Positions 55,550 to 63,757 of a stretch of 64,000 nucleotides of DNA are shown one piece after another; position 1 is the first letter of the stretch; every line of letters begins with the position of its first letter. Origin of the DNA: Flavobacterium sp. CYK-55 (lineage in GTDB: Bacteria > Bacteroidota > Bacteroidia > Flavobacteriales > Flavobacteriaceae). The notes beneath the pieces were generated by a model. That model was not told the DNA's origin. It searched no databases and saw nothing but the letters and a program-made list of their open reading frames with translations. The stretch spans positions 361,523 to 425,522 of the forward strand of contig NZ_JAHCDK010000003.1 in NCBI RefSeq assembly GCF_018413465.1. The letters run 5' to 3'. The position numbers and the translations under genes were made by a program.

Positions 55550-56617
55550 ATGAAATTCAAACGCTACCACATACTGCCTTTGTTTTTGCTTATCCAAATT
55601 ATTTTTTGGCAAGCGATGACTTTTTCGCCCGATGTGATTGAACATTACTACAGCCAAATCTGGTATGCGCCTATTTCATTATTCTGGCGCAAATTCCTCG
55701 GGAAAATATCATTTTCAGTAGGCGATGTTTTGTATACAATCGTGATTTTAAGATTGATTTATTGGTTCTGGCAAAAACGAAAAACCTGGAAAACTAAACG
55801 TACCGAAAACCTCTGGAAATTAACCGGTTTTATGTCTGTATTTTATTTTTTATTTCACCTGAGCTGGGCCGGAAATTATTACCGAATGCCGTTGTTTGAC
55901 CGCATGAATATTCACCGAGAATATACCGATACTGACTTGCTTAGGTTTACCCAAAAACTCATTGCCAAAACCAATCAAGTGCAGTTGAGCATTACGCACA
56001 ATCCGAACCAGAAAGTAGTTTATCCGCATACACAGCAAGAGACTTTTTTGTTGAATTTGAATGGATATACCCATTTAGCCGAGCAATATCATTTTCTAAA
56101 ATACGAAGAGCCCAGCGTAAAACCTTCTTTGTTTAGCGTTCCGCTGAGCTATATGGGTTTTGCGGGTTATTTAAATCCGTTTACCGGTGAGGCGCAGGTG
56201 AATGATTTATTGCCGATGTACACATTTCCAACCACCGCTGCCCATGAAATGGCGCATCAAATTGGTTATGCCAGCGAAAGCGAATGTAATTTTATTGGCT
56301 TTTTGGCCTCGATTAAAAATGACGATCCTTACATTCAATATTCGGGTTATGCTTTTGCGCTTCGGTATTGTTTGCATCAATGGGAAATGCGCAATCCGGC
56401 ATTGCTCAAAAAACTCAAGAAAACCATTCACTTGGGCATTTTAAAAAACTACAAAGAAAGCCAAACGTTTTGGCAAGCATACGAAACCTTTATTGAAACC
56501 GGCTTTAAGATTTTTTACGATCAATTCTTAAAACTCAACCACCAAGACGACGGGCTAGACAGCTACAGCAAGTTTGTCAATTTGATGGTGAATTATTATC
56601 AGAGCAGAGCATTATAA
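55550..56617 (+). CDS. DUF3810-family membrane protein, putative zinc peptidase
   Basis: A 355-residue protein with three predicted N-terminal helices (about 7-25, 52-70 and 88-108) and an extracytoplasmic domain. The zinc-protease motif HExxH is present as AAHEMAHQIGYASESECN, with a downstream Glu that could be the third ligand. The layout is that of DUF3810. The family is thought to be a membrane metallopeptidase but its substrate is unknown. The start at 55550 (MKFKRYH) is preferred to an in-frame ATG 24 bases earlier because it gives a normal basic N-terminus. Confidence 0.8.
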   Translation: MKFKRYHILPLFLLIQIIFWQAMTFSPDVIEHYYSQIWYAPISLFWRKFLGKISFSVGDVLYTIVILRLIYWFWQKRKTWKTKRTENLWKLTGFMSVFYFLFHLSWAGNYYRMPLFDRMNIHREYTDTDLLRFTQKLIAKTNQVQLSITHNPNQKVVYPHTQQETFLLNLNGYTHLAEQYHFLKYEEPSVKPSLFSVPLSYMGFAGYLNPFTGEAQVNDLLPMYTFPTTAAHEMAHQIGYASESECNFIGFLASIKNDDPYIQYSGYAFALRYCLHQWEMRNPALLKKLKKTIHLGILKNYKESQTFWQAYETFIETGFKIFYDQFLKLNHQDDGLDSYSKFVNLMVNYYQSRAL

Positions 56618-56716
56618 TTTATACACTAAAAAAGAACCATAGGTATATTGAGGTGTTTGATTGATTAAAGATTCCTAAACATCTAAACTTTTGTAAACTT
56701 CCTAAACTTAGTCCCA

Positions 56717-57592
56717 TCAATACTTCAAACCTCTTTTTGAAACCATACCACCTTTGGTATCGCGCACGCTACTGATGATGAGGAACGCCCTAGCATCAAG
56801 TTTTTCAATTTCGGTTTTAAGACGATTGAGCTCTAAACGCGTCACCACCGTGTACACAATTTCAATGTTGCTGCTATCGCCGTTTTTTCCGTAGCCACTT
56901 TGGCCTTTATAAGTAGTAACGCCGTGGCCCAGTTTTTCAATGATGAGTTTTTTGATGTGGTCGCTTTTGGTGGATACAATGGTAATGCCCATATATTCTT
57001 CAATACCATCAATAATAAAATCGAGCGTTTTAGAAGCTGCTAAATATGTAATCATGGAATACATGGCAATTTCAACCGACAAAAAATAAGCCGCCGCCGA
57101 AAAAATCATCACATTGATGACAATGATGATATCGCCAATGGTGGTTCCGAATTTACGACTCAGATAAATGGCCAAAACTTCGGTTCCGTCTATTACTGCT
57201 CCGCCGCGCACCGATAAACCAATACCGGCGCCAAGGAAAAATCCGCCAAAAATAGCCACCAATAAATTGTCTTGAGTGACATCAGGAAACGGTACCGTGC
57301 CCACCACCAAAGCCAAACCCAGAATGGCCAAAGTAGTTTTGACGGCAAAGGCTTTTCCGATGATTTTATAACCGAGTAAAATAAACGGAGCATTGATACA
57401 AACAATGAGTACCGGAAGCGGAATAGGTGTTAAAATTGAAGTCAACAGCGAGATGCCTGTAGCGCCGCCGTCAATGAAATGATTGGTCAACAAAAAACCT
57501 TTAAAACCCAAAGCGGCCGAGAAAATACCGGTGGTGATGAGCAAAAAGTCTTTGGTATGGCGGACGATTCTATTTTTTTGACTTCGTTTCAT
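56717..57592 (-). CDS. YitT-family membrane protein (DUF2179)
   Basis: A 291-residue membrane protein with about five to six helices followed by a cytoplasmic DUF2179 domain. Typical parts are GFKGFLLTNHFIDGGATGISLL, the GAGIGLSVRGGAVIDGTEVLAIYLS block and, in the soluble domain, SSNIEIVYTVVTRLELNRLK. The family has no agreed function; it may be a transporter. It precedes the NDH-2 gene end by 26 bases and is likely cotranscribed with it. Confidence 0.85.
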   Translation of the reverse strand: MKRSQKNRIVRHTKDFLLITTGIFSAALGFKGFLLTNHFIDGGATGISLLTSILTPIPLPVLIVCINAPFILLGYKIIGKAFAVKTTLAILGLALVVGTVPFPDVTQDNLLVAIFGGFFLGAGIGLSVRGGAVIDGTEVLAIYLSRKFGTTIGDIIIVINVMIFSAAAYFLSVEIAMYSMITYLAASKTLDFIIDGIEEYMGITIVSTKSDHIKKLIIEKLGHGVTTYKGQSGYGKNGDSSNIEIVYTVVTRLELNRLKTEIEKLDARAFLIISSVRDTKGGMVSKRGLKY

Positions 57593-57618
57593 GGTTTTTT
57601 GTTTGATGGATGAATGAT

Positions 57619-58923
57619 TTACACTTCGTCAGAGGTAAAAGTTACAAAACTTTTCTTTTTGTACGGACGAATAATGAGGCGGCCTTCGCGATCAAAACGA
57701 ATGTAATTGTACACCCAATTTAAAAAGACCACCGCACGGTTTTTAAAACCAATCAGCGAGAACAAATGCACAAACATCCAAACAAACCAAGCCAAAACGC
57801 CATTAAAATGATAATGCGGCAAATCAACCACAGCCTTGTTGCGGCCAATGGTAGCCATAGAACCTTTGTCGTTATACACAAAAGATTTCATGGGTTGACC
57901 GTTGATTTTCAGCAGGAGATTCTCGCCCAATAATTCGCCTTGCTGCATGGCCGGTTGTGCCATCATTGGGTGGCCGTTGGGATATGCCGGGGTTTCCATT
58001 TGGGCAATGTCGCCTAGGGCAAAAATATTTTCATAGCCCAAAACTTGACTGAATGAGTTCACGCGCAAACGTTTAGAGCGTTCAGTCCAAACGGTGGCTT
58101 CAAGACCCGGAATCGAAGCGCCTTGCACGCCGGCAGTCCAAATGACGGTGGCGGTTTCAAAACTCAAAGCCGTGTTGGTGGTAATGAGTTTTCCGTCGTA
58201 GCTGAGCACGCGCACATTTTTATGGACTTTGACGCCTAAATCAACCAAGAATTTTTCGGCAGCGGCTGATGATTTTTCGCTCATGGTGTTGAGAATGCGG
58301 CCATCGCTTTGAATGAGGTTGATTTGCATGTTGGCAATGTTGAGATCTGGATAATCTTTGGGCAAGATGGCTTTTTTCATTTCGGCGAGTGCGCCGGCGA
58401 GTTCAACTCCTGTAGGGCCGCCGCCCACCAAACAAAAATTCATATACGCATTGCGTTCAGACTCATCATTAACAAGTAAAGCTTGTTCAAAATTTTCGAG
58501 GATAAAACTGCGAATGTTGAGCGATTGCGGAATGGTTTTCATCGACATGCTGTTGCGCTCGATTTCTTTGTTGCCAAAAAAATTGGTTTTAGAACCGTTG
58601 GCAAAAACAAGGTAATCATAACGCAATTCACCAATATCAGATTTGACGATTTGATTTTTGGGGTCAATCTCATTCACACGGCCCAAACGAAAATAAAATT
58701 CTGGAAATTCTTGAATGACTTTGCGAATCGGATAAGCAATCGAGCCTGCCTCTAGCCCACCGGTGGCCACTTGATACAAAAGCGGCTGAAAAGTGTGGTA
58801 ATTATTTTTGTCGATTAAAACCACTTGTACCGATTTGTTTTTGAGTTTTTTGGCCAGCGAAATTCCGGCAAATCCGCCACCGATGATGACAACGCGCGGC
58901 AGTGAGGTTTCGGGGATATTCAT
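57619..58923 (-). CDS. ndh: NADH:quinone dehydrogenase type 2-like FAD oxidoreductase
   Basis: A 434-residue flavoprotein of the NDH-2 family, which passes electrons from NADH to quinone without pumping protons. The FAD dinucleotide-binding motif is VVIIGGGFAGISLAKKL, the second nucleotide-binding motif is CLVGGGPTGVELAGALAEM, and the C-terminal part (FVWMFVHLFSLIGF) is the membrane-associating helix. The frame is open to 59061, but the first 46 codons lie in repeat copy C and are not protein-like; MNIPETSLPR at 58923 is the start. The leader is ACAA-rich. Confidence 0.92.
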   Translation of the reverse strand: MNIPETSLPRVVIIGGGFAGISLAKKLKNKSVQVVLIDKNNYHTFQPLLYQVATGGLEAGSIAYPIRKVIQEFPEFYFRLGRVNEIDPKNQIVKSDIGELRYDYLVFANGSKTNFFGNKEIERNSMSMKTIPQSLNIRSFILENFEQALLVNDESERNAYMNFCLVGGGPTGVELAGALAEMKKAILPKDYPDLNIANMQINLIQSDGRILNTMSEKSSAAAEKFLVDLGVKVHKNVRVLSYDGKLITTNTALSFETATVIWTAGVQGASIPGLEATVWTERSKRLRVNSFSQVLGYENIFALGDIAQMETPAYPNGHPMMAQPAMQQGELLGENLLLKINGQPMKSFVYNDKGSMATIGRNKAVVDLPHYHFNGVLAWFVWMFVHLFSLIGFKNRAVVFLNWVYNYIRFDREGRLIIRPYKKKSFVTFTSDEV

Positions 58924-58950
58924 ATGATGTTGAGTTGTTTGTTTTATGTT

Positions 58951-59038
58951 GGGTCGAAGCCGCGTGAGCGATGGCAGCAAAAAGCCCGCAGCGCAGCGAG
59001 GACTTGGCGCGAACAGCGCGACCCGCAGGGGCACGCCC
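58951..59038. repeat. GC-rich intergenic repeat, copy C
   Basis: An 88-base element. Reverse strand starts GGGCGTGCCCCTGC and ends CTCACGCGGCTTCGACCC; its core at 58983-59004 is a 22-base exact match with copy B (52109-52130). Its GC content is far above the surroundings. It lies upstream of the ndh start and gives a false N-terminal extension of that frame. Confidence 0.7.
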
Positions 59039-59201
59039 AAAACGCACGTAAAGATAAACAATCTGCGCTCTAAAATAGGCTGATTTGTGTTAGGGAAATG
59101 ATAAATAAGTTTGTTGTGACAAGGCTTTTAGGTTGTGGTTGCGTTTTGAGAAAAATAGAGTAAATTGTAACAATTTTTTAGCAAAGATTACTAACGCGGG
59201 C

Positions 59202-59696
59202 ATGAATCAGGATTTAGAGCAAGCATTTGTCAAGCAACTCAAGGAGAACCAGAATATCATTCATAAGATATGCAGGTTGTATACTTCGGGCGAAGATGCG
59301 CACAATGATTTGTTTCAGGAAATCACAATTCAGCTCTGGAAAGCCTACCCAAAATTCAGAGGCGAAAGCAAGTTTTCAACTTGGGCCTATCGGGTGGCTT
59401 TGAATACTGCCATTACTCTGTACCGCAAAAGCACGCGATCTGTACAAACTTCGTCATTTGATATGGGCAATTTATTTGTCAAGCAAGAAGAATACAATTA
59501 CGAAGAAGAAGAGCAGATTAAATTGATGTATCAGGCGGTGCATCAGCTCAATGATATTGAAAAAGCATTGGTTTTTATGTATCTGGAAGACAAGGATTAC
59601 GAAGAAATTTCAGAAACCTTGGGCATCAGTCAGGTGAATGCTCGTGTGAAGATGAACAGGATTAAAACCAAATTGAGAAAAATATTAAACCCCTAA
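59202..59696 (+). CDS. ECF-like RNA polymerase sigma factor
   Basis: A 164-residue ECF sigma factor. Region 2 is visible as DAHNDLFQEITIQLWKAYPKF followed by FSTWAYRVALNTAITLYRK; region 4 has DYEEISETLGISQVNARVKM. The frame is open to 59133, but MNQDLEQAFVKQL at 59202 matches the usual start. It is followed 4 bases later by a membrane protein that is the likely controller. This sigma differs clearly from the one at 11.6 kb and has no metal-sensor gene near it. Confidence 0.9.
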   Translation: MNQDLEQAFVKQLKENQNIIHKICRLYTSGEDAHNDLFQEITIQLWKAYPKFRGESKFSTWAYRVALNTAITLYRKSTRSVQTSSFDMGNLFVKQEEYNYEEEEQIKLMYQAVHQLNDIEKALVFMYLEDKDYEEISETLGISQVNARVKMNRIKTKLRKILNP

Positions 59697-59700
59697 ATCA

Positions 59701-60342
59701 ATGGATGAATTAGAAGTATTAAAGAAGGCCTGGAAAAGTGGTGAACATTCATACAGTCAAGTATCTGAACAGGATATTTACGGAATGTTGCACCGCAAAT
59801 CGTCTTCGATTGTGAAGTGGATTTTGATCATCAGTATTCTGGAGTTTGTGTTCTGGAATGTAATTTCTGTTGGTTTTAGCGACGAGCAATACCAAAACAA
59901 ACTCAGAGCCTACGGAATTGAAGACATTATGTTTTTTGTAAACTGTGTGAATTATGCGGTTTTGGTAGGCTTTATCTATGTTTTTTACAAAAACTACCGC
60001 TCGATTTGTATTTTAGATTCGACCAAAACGTTGATGAAAAGCATCTTGCGTACCCGCAAAACCGTTCAAACCTATATTGTTTATAATTTATTTATCATTA
60101 CCCTGACAGTGGTAATTTCAATTGTAATGATGTTTCAGCACAATGCCGATGTGGCCATGCTCATGCAAAAAGAAATCACCGCAGGCCATCAAACGCTTTT
60201 TATAGTGGGCTGCGTTGTAATTTCAATGGTATTTATCGGGATTATTATTTGTGTTTTCTGGTTGTTTTACCGTTTGTTGTACGGCATTTTACTCAAAAAA
60301 TTATACGCCAATTACCACGAGCTCAAAAAGATTGAACTCTAA
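59701..60342 (+). CDS. Four-helix membrane protein, probable partner of the sigma factor
   Basis: A 213-residue protein with a ~38-residue cytoplasmic N-terminus (MDELEVLKKAWKSGEHSY, QDIYGMLHRKSSSIVK) and about four transmembrane helices (about 39-60, 78-97, 130-150 and 160-190). It has no zinc anti-sigma motif. Its place 4 bases after the sigma gene makes a membrane anti-sigma or accessory role likely; many Bacteroidota ECF genes are followed by such a protein. The convergent PlsC-like gene stops at the adjacent base. Confidence 0.65.
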   Translation: MDELEVLKKAWKSGEHSYSQVSEQDIYGMLHRKSSSIVKWILIISILEFVFWNVISVGFSDEQYQNKLRAYGIEDIMFFVNCVNYAVLVGFIYVFYKNYRSICILDSTKTLMKSILRTRKTVQTYIVYNLFIITLTVVISIVMMFQHNADVAMLMQKEITAGHQTLFIVGCVVISMVFIGIIICVFWLFYRLLYGILLKKLYANYHELKKIEL

Positions 60343-61140
60343 TTAATACTCCCGTTGTTTGTTTAAATCTTCTTGAATTTTTACTTCTTCGGCAGCAATG
60401 ACTTTGAGCATCGAAGGATGTTGCTCAATGGCATATTGTACTTTCTCTACAATTTGCTCAATGGTTTCGTTTTCGTAATCAATTTGCAACGGCTCTTTGA
60501 TGATAAACGATTGCAGAATTCCTTTCTTTTTCAATCGCAAACCTTTTTTGTCAAACGAACGACGGAAACCGTCAATTACAATCGGAACTACAATAGGTTT
60601 GTGTTGTTTGATGATGTGTGCCGTGCCTTTGCGAACCGGTTTAAACGATTTAGTGGTGCCTTGCGGAAACGTAATCACCCAACCGTCATTGAGCGCGAGT
60701 TTGATGTTTTCAGTATCGTTGAGATTTACTTCGCGTTGCACGTCTTGTCCTTTGGCGCGCCAAGTTCGCTCAACTGTTATAGCCCCAACATACGAGAGAA
60801 TTCTGGGCAATAAACCATCAGTCATGGTTTCTTTAGCCGCTACATAATAGATGTTGAGTTTTGGTTTCCACAAATAACCCACATTGCGAATATTGTCTAC
60901 CCTTCCGCTTAAACTCGCGTTGAATACGTGAAACATAGCCACCACATCGGCAAAATAGGTTTGATGGTTAGAGATAAAAAGCACGTTGGTATCAGGTAAA
61001 TTCTTGATGATTTCAGAACCTTCAATCTGCAAATCATTAAATCCGCGATAGCGTTTGTGTGTGAGCACGCCAAAAAAGAAAATCAGCCAACGCTTAATAA
61101 ATAGTATATGTCCGAAAGGATTTCGTTTGAATAATCCCAT
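60343..61140 (-). CDS. 1-acylglycerol-3-phosphate acyltransferase (PlsC)-like protein
   Basis: A 265-residue membrane-associated acyltransferase of the PlsC/LPLAT family, which adds the second acyl chain in phospholipid synthesis. The acyltransferase motif I is ISNHQTYFAD, where the gap between His and Asp is five residues rather than the usual four, and motif III is FPQGTTKS instead of FPEGTR. These differences are seen by eye. MGLFKRNPFGH at 61140 is preferred to an upstream in-frame ATG at 61167. It may be a lipid-modifying relative rather than the housekeeping PlsC. Confidence 0.78.
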   Translation of the reverse strand: MGLFKRNPFGHILFIKRWLIFFFGVLTHKRYRGFNDLQIEGSEIIKNLPDTNVLFISNHQTYFADVVAMFHVFNASLSGRVDNIRNVGYLWKPKLNIYYVAAKETMTDGLLPRILSYVGAITVERTWRAKGQDVQREVNLNDTENIKLALNDGWVITFPQGTTKSFKPVRKGTAHIIKQHKPIVVPIVIDGFRRSFDKKGLRLKKKGILQSFIIKEPLQIDYENETIEQIVEKVQYAIEQHPSMLKVIAAEEVKIQEDLNKQREY

Positions 61141-61188
61141 AATTGATTCAAAAAAAGAGCAAGCCAAATGTACAAATTCAGGCTTATA

Positions 61189-61827
61189 TCAAAGTATATT
61201 TCTGAGGGTTTCTTTGAGTTCGCTGAGCATCATGGCTGTGGCGCCCCAAACAAAATGTCCTTGCAACTCAATAGACGGAACATCAATTGATTTTGAATAT
61301 GAAGTATCCATGTTTTGCAATACCACACGGGTGTCATCGAGCAATTCGGCAAGTGGAACTTCAATGATTCCAGTAACTTCAACAGGATCCGGTTTAAAAG
61401 TAAGTTCGGTTTTACTCACGCCCAAAAACGGATACACCATAAAATTACTCGGCGGAATATATACCTCGCTAAACGCACGAATGAGTTGAATATGCGTGGC
61501 CTCTACCCCAACTTCTTCAAAAGTTTCTCTGAGGGCAGCCGAAGCAAAGTCTACATCTGTCGAATCAATCTTCCCACCCGGAAATGCAATTTGTGCCGAA
61601 TGTACGCCCGGATACGAATTGCGCTCAATAAGCACCAAATGCGTGATTTGATTTTTAGGATACAACAACATCATGACCGCAGCTTGTTTGGGCTTTAGCT
61701 CGGCAAAGTCAATATTTTGCATCAACCCGCGACGCTCTGGCGGCATCATGAGTTCATGCGCAGCTTCGGCCAAAAGTTCTGCTTTTTTTATGGAATCAAT
61801 ATGATGTAAAAACGTTTGAAAATTCAT
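61189..61827 (-). CDS. Nudix hydrolase, CoA pyrophosphatase (NudL-like)
   Basis: A 212-residue Nudix hydrolase that splits CoA or acyl-CoA into phosphopantetheine and 3',5'-ADP. The CoA-specific motif before the Nudix box is present as ERNSYPGVHSAQIAFPGG, and the box itself as GGKID...ALRETFEEVGV with the catalytic REUxEE part. The Nudix box has Asp where the general consensus has Glu, as is normal for NudL. The start at 61827 (MNFQTFLHHI) is preferred to the upstream ATG at 61884. It is divergent from the DUF4268 gene, with both promoters in the gap. Confidence 0.9.
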   Translation of the reverse strand: MNFQTFLHHIDSIKKAELLAEAAHELMMPPERRGLMQNIDFAELKPKQAAVMMLLYPKNQITHLVLIERNSYPGVHSAQIAFPGGKIDSTDVDFASAALRETFEEVGVEATHIQLIRAFSEVYIPPSNFMVYPFLGVSKTELTFKPDPVEVTGIIEVPLAELLDDTRVVLQNMDTSYSKSIDVPSIELQGHFVWGATAMMLSELKETLRNIL

Positions 61828-61836
61828 GACAAACCG

Positions 61837-61844
61837 TATTTTTG
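61837..61844 (+). promoter_or_regulatory. Promoter of the DUF4268 gene
   Basis: TATTTTTG (61837-61844) is a perfect TAnnTTTG box, and TTTG at 61815-61818 lies 18 bases upstream, the normal -33/-7 spacing in Bacteroidota. This is the best-formed promoter in the window. Confidence 0.7.
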
Positions 61845-61862
61845 CGGTCAGCTGCGAAGGTA

Positions 61863-61870
61863 CAAAACTA
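61863..61870 (-). promoter_or_regulatory. -7 promoter box of the Nudix gene
   Basis: Minus-strand TAGTTTTG is a perfect TAnnTTTG match 35 bases before the Nudix ATG, inside the 59-base gap shared with the DUF4268 promoter. Confidence 0.55.
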
Positions 61871-61886
61871 ATGTTCGCCATCAATC

Positions 61887-62330
61887 ATGTATTCAAAAGA
61901 AGAAACGCAACGCCTCAAACACGAATTCTGGGTAGCTTTTGCCGAAGCATATCCTAGAAAATGGCTGTTGTATGACACCAAAATAAAAGACTTTTCGTTC
62001 AAATTTTTTGTCGACAACAAAAAGGCACAAGTGCTCATTGATATTGAGCATCGCAATGATGAACTGCGCAAAATTTATTTTGAAAAAATAGAATCGCTCA
62101 AAACCATCCTCGAAGAAGAATACATAGCTGATTTAATTTTTGAGCGTCATTTTTATCTTGAAAACGGCAAAACCATCAGCCGGATTTGGGTTGAAAAAAC
62201 AGGCATGGGCATGAACAACCGCCAACATTGGAATGATATTTTTGATTTCTTCAACGAGAAAATGTCGGCGCTTGAATACTTCTTTTACGAATATCAAGAC
62301 TACATCAAAGATTTAGAAACCAATACTTAG
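61887..62330 (+). CDS. DUF4268-family protein
   Basis: A 147-residue soluble protein, rich in Phe, Tyr and charged residues, that matches the DUF4268 layout (LKHEFWVAFAEAYPRKWLLYDTKIK, QVLIDIEHRNDELRKIYFEK, WNDIFDFFNEKMSALE). Some DUF4268 proteins are parts of defence or nuclease systems, but there is nothing of that kind nearby, and it has no visible nuclease motif. Divergent from the Nudix gene. Function unknown. Confidence 0.8.
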   Translation: MYSKEETQRLKHEFWVAFAEAYPRKWLLYDTKIKDFSFKFFVDNKKAQVLIDIEHRNDELRKIYFEKIESLKTILEEEYIADLIFERHFYLENGKTISRIWVEKTGMGMNNRQHWNDIFDFFNEKMSALEYFFYEYQDYIKDLETNT

Positions 62331-62337
62331 TTTTATT

Positions 62338-62461
62338 GGGGCGTGCCGGCTCGTCGAACTTTTAGTTGTCAGAAAGTTTGCGCGCTCGCCGTCGGGCTGT
62401 GCGCTTTATCTTTTGTTCATACTTCACAAAAGGATGCCGCTGCCATCCCTCACGCAGTTAC
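62338..62461. repeat. GC-rich intergenic repeat, copy D (degenerate)
   Basis: About 124 bases in the 294-base gap between DUF4268 and FISUMP. It begins GGGCGTGCC and ends GCTGCCATCCCTCACGCAG, the same ends as the reverse strand of copy C, with a changed middle that includes GTCGGGCTGT. An adjacent 6-base perfect hairpin lies at 62557-62571 (CTCGGG-TCA-CCCGAG). The rest of the gap holds no gene I can support. Confidence 0.6.
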
Positions 62462-62624
62462 TGCTTCATTAAAGCATTTTTCAAGAATGAAACTTTTAAG
62501 ATACCTCAAGTCCACCGGACTTGCTCCTTTTAATTTGCTTTGCCAATTCGCTATCGCTCGGGTCACCCGAGGCGCAGCCGAACTGAGCGAAGCTAAATCT
62601 CACTCGAATCATCTTAACTTTGAA

Positions 62625-63329
62625 TTAATCTTTAATACAGCGAACAGAAAAACCATTGTCTTTAAAGAATTCCAATGTTGTAATACCACCATCAGTATAA
62701 TTCAAAATTCGGGCATTTGCTCGCTGACTTCCAAATTCAGTTGTACTCCACCAATACCCGTACTTATCCAACAAAAAAGAACCGCTGCCATTATCAGCCA
62801 CATACCCACCCGGAAGTGCTGAAAAACCACTACTGTTGGTAGCCGCTGTATTTGGGCTTCTCCATAATCCGGTGCCTGACTGTAAAGTACCCGTGGTTTT
62901 CATCTTACCACCTGCAAAATCAGCAAATCCTAAAAACGAGACTAAAGTGGTCCATTCCACATCAGACGGTATATGCCACCCTTGTGGCGCTAATCCTCTC
63001 GGGTCATTCACAGCATACCAATTATACAGCTTTCCGTAAATTGTACCGTTGGCAGAATTGTTTGCATAATAACACCATGCTCCTGTGGTCAAGTTGGCCC
63101 ATTGGGTTGGGTTGCTAACTTGAGGGATAGGATCACCATTTCTATAACGGCTTACGTTTAAATTCTTGGTCATCCATATTTGCGTTCCAATTTGAACTTC
63201 TCCGGCCTGAACCGGTACTGATGGTCTGGAGGCTGGCTGGGTTTGAGATTTGTTATCTTCTTGCTGTGAACAAGAAATCACTACGATAACTAAACTGAAG
63301 ATTAAGGTTGCTGAGAAGTATTTTTTCAT
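62625..63329 (-). CDS. FISUMP-domain lipoprotein
   Basis: A 234-residue lipoprotein with a lipobox VISC (Cys at about 19-20). The mature protein carries a FISUMP domain (Fibrobacter succinogenes major paralogous domain): QIGTQIWMTKNLNVSRYRNG, YGKLYNWYAVNDPRGLAPQGWHIP, GGKMKTTGTLQSG, WWSTTEFGSQRANARIL and a final FSVRCIKD. Such proteins are surface-exposed and of unknown role. An ATG five codons earlier is possible. It stands alone in a gene-poor, repeat-rich stretch next to the rRNA operon. Confidence 0.85.
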   Translation of the reverse strand: MKKYFSATLIFSLVIVVISCSQQEDNKSQTQPASRPSVPVQAGEVQIGTQIWMTKNLNVSRYRNGDPIPQVSNPTQWANLTTGAWCYYANNSANGTIYGKLYNWYAVNDPRGLAPQGWHIPSDVEWTTLVSFLGFADFAGGKMKTTGTLQSGTGLWRSPNTAATNSSGFSALPGGYVADNGSGSFLLDKYGYWWSTTEFGSQRANARILNYTDGGITTLEFFKDNGFSVRCIKD

Positions 63330-63566
63330 AGCTTGTTTTTTCAAATATAAAAAGAAATGTTGGTTGGTGATAATTATACAGAATCATCTCTGTCCTACTG
63401 AGGCACGAAGCATCTCATTCAATAAGCACTGGTCTTATCATGAGATTCCTCCTTGGGTCGGAATAACAAAAAGGTCGGAAGGACAAAAGGGTTGAAAAAA
63501 ACAGAGTGATGGTAATTAATTAAAAAGAACAAAACTATTTGCTACCCATTCTTATAAACTCAACTC

Positions 63567-63648
63567 TGTGACAAATTTGAAAACAATTTTTATTTTGTCA
63601 CAGAATTTGTGACAAATTTTGAGTTTTGTTTTACTTTGTCACAACTCT
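63567..63648. repeat. Two 41-bp tandem units with internal inverted repeats
   Basis: Two direct repeats of 41 bases (63567-63607 and 63608-63648). Each begins TGTGACAAATTT and contains TTTGTCACA, its inverse, 27 bases after the unit start. The right arm of unit 1 (63594-63602) also pairs over 9 bases with the left arm of unit 2 (63608-63616) with a 5-base loop. It lies in the 540-base gene-free stretch between the FISUMP gene and 5S rRNA. Confidence 0.7.
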
Positions 63649-63711
63649 TAAACTCATCAAATACTTATTGGTATGAGCGAAGCTAAAGGCGACATTTGAA
63701 ATTAAAAGGAG

Positions 63712-63749
63712 GACTGCCAGTGGCAGTCAGGTACACGAGCTTTAGCTCG
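63712..63749. repeat. Two short palindromes near the rRNA operon end
   Basis: GACTGCCA-G-TGGCAGTC (63712-63728), a near-perfect 17-base palindrome, and CGAGC-TTTA-GCTCG (63736-63749) follow one another. No gene is present in this stretch. Confidence 0.5.
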
Positions 63750-63757
63750 CCTATAAA

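Noticed and set aside
62343..62822. A 159-codon plus-strand open frame
   Set aside because: It runs through repeat copy D and then antisense to the FISUMP gene; the composition is not protein-like and no family motif is seen.
63567..63648. 41-bp tandem repeat as the start of a CRISPR array
   Set aside because: Only two units, with no spacer of constant length between identical repeats, and no cas genes.
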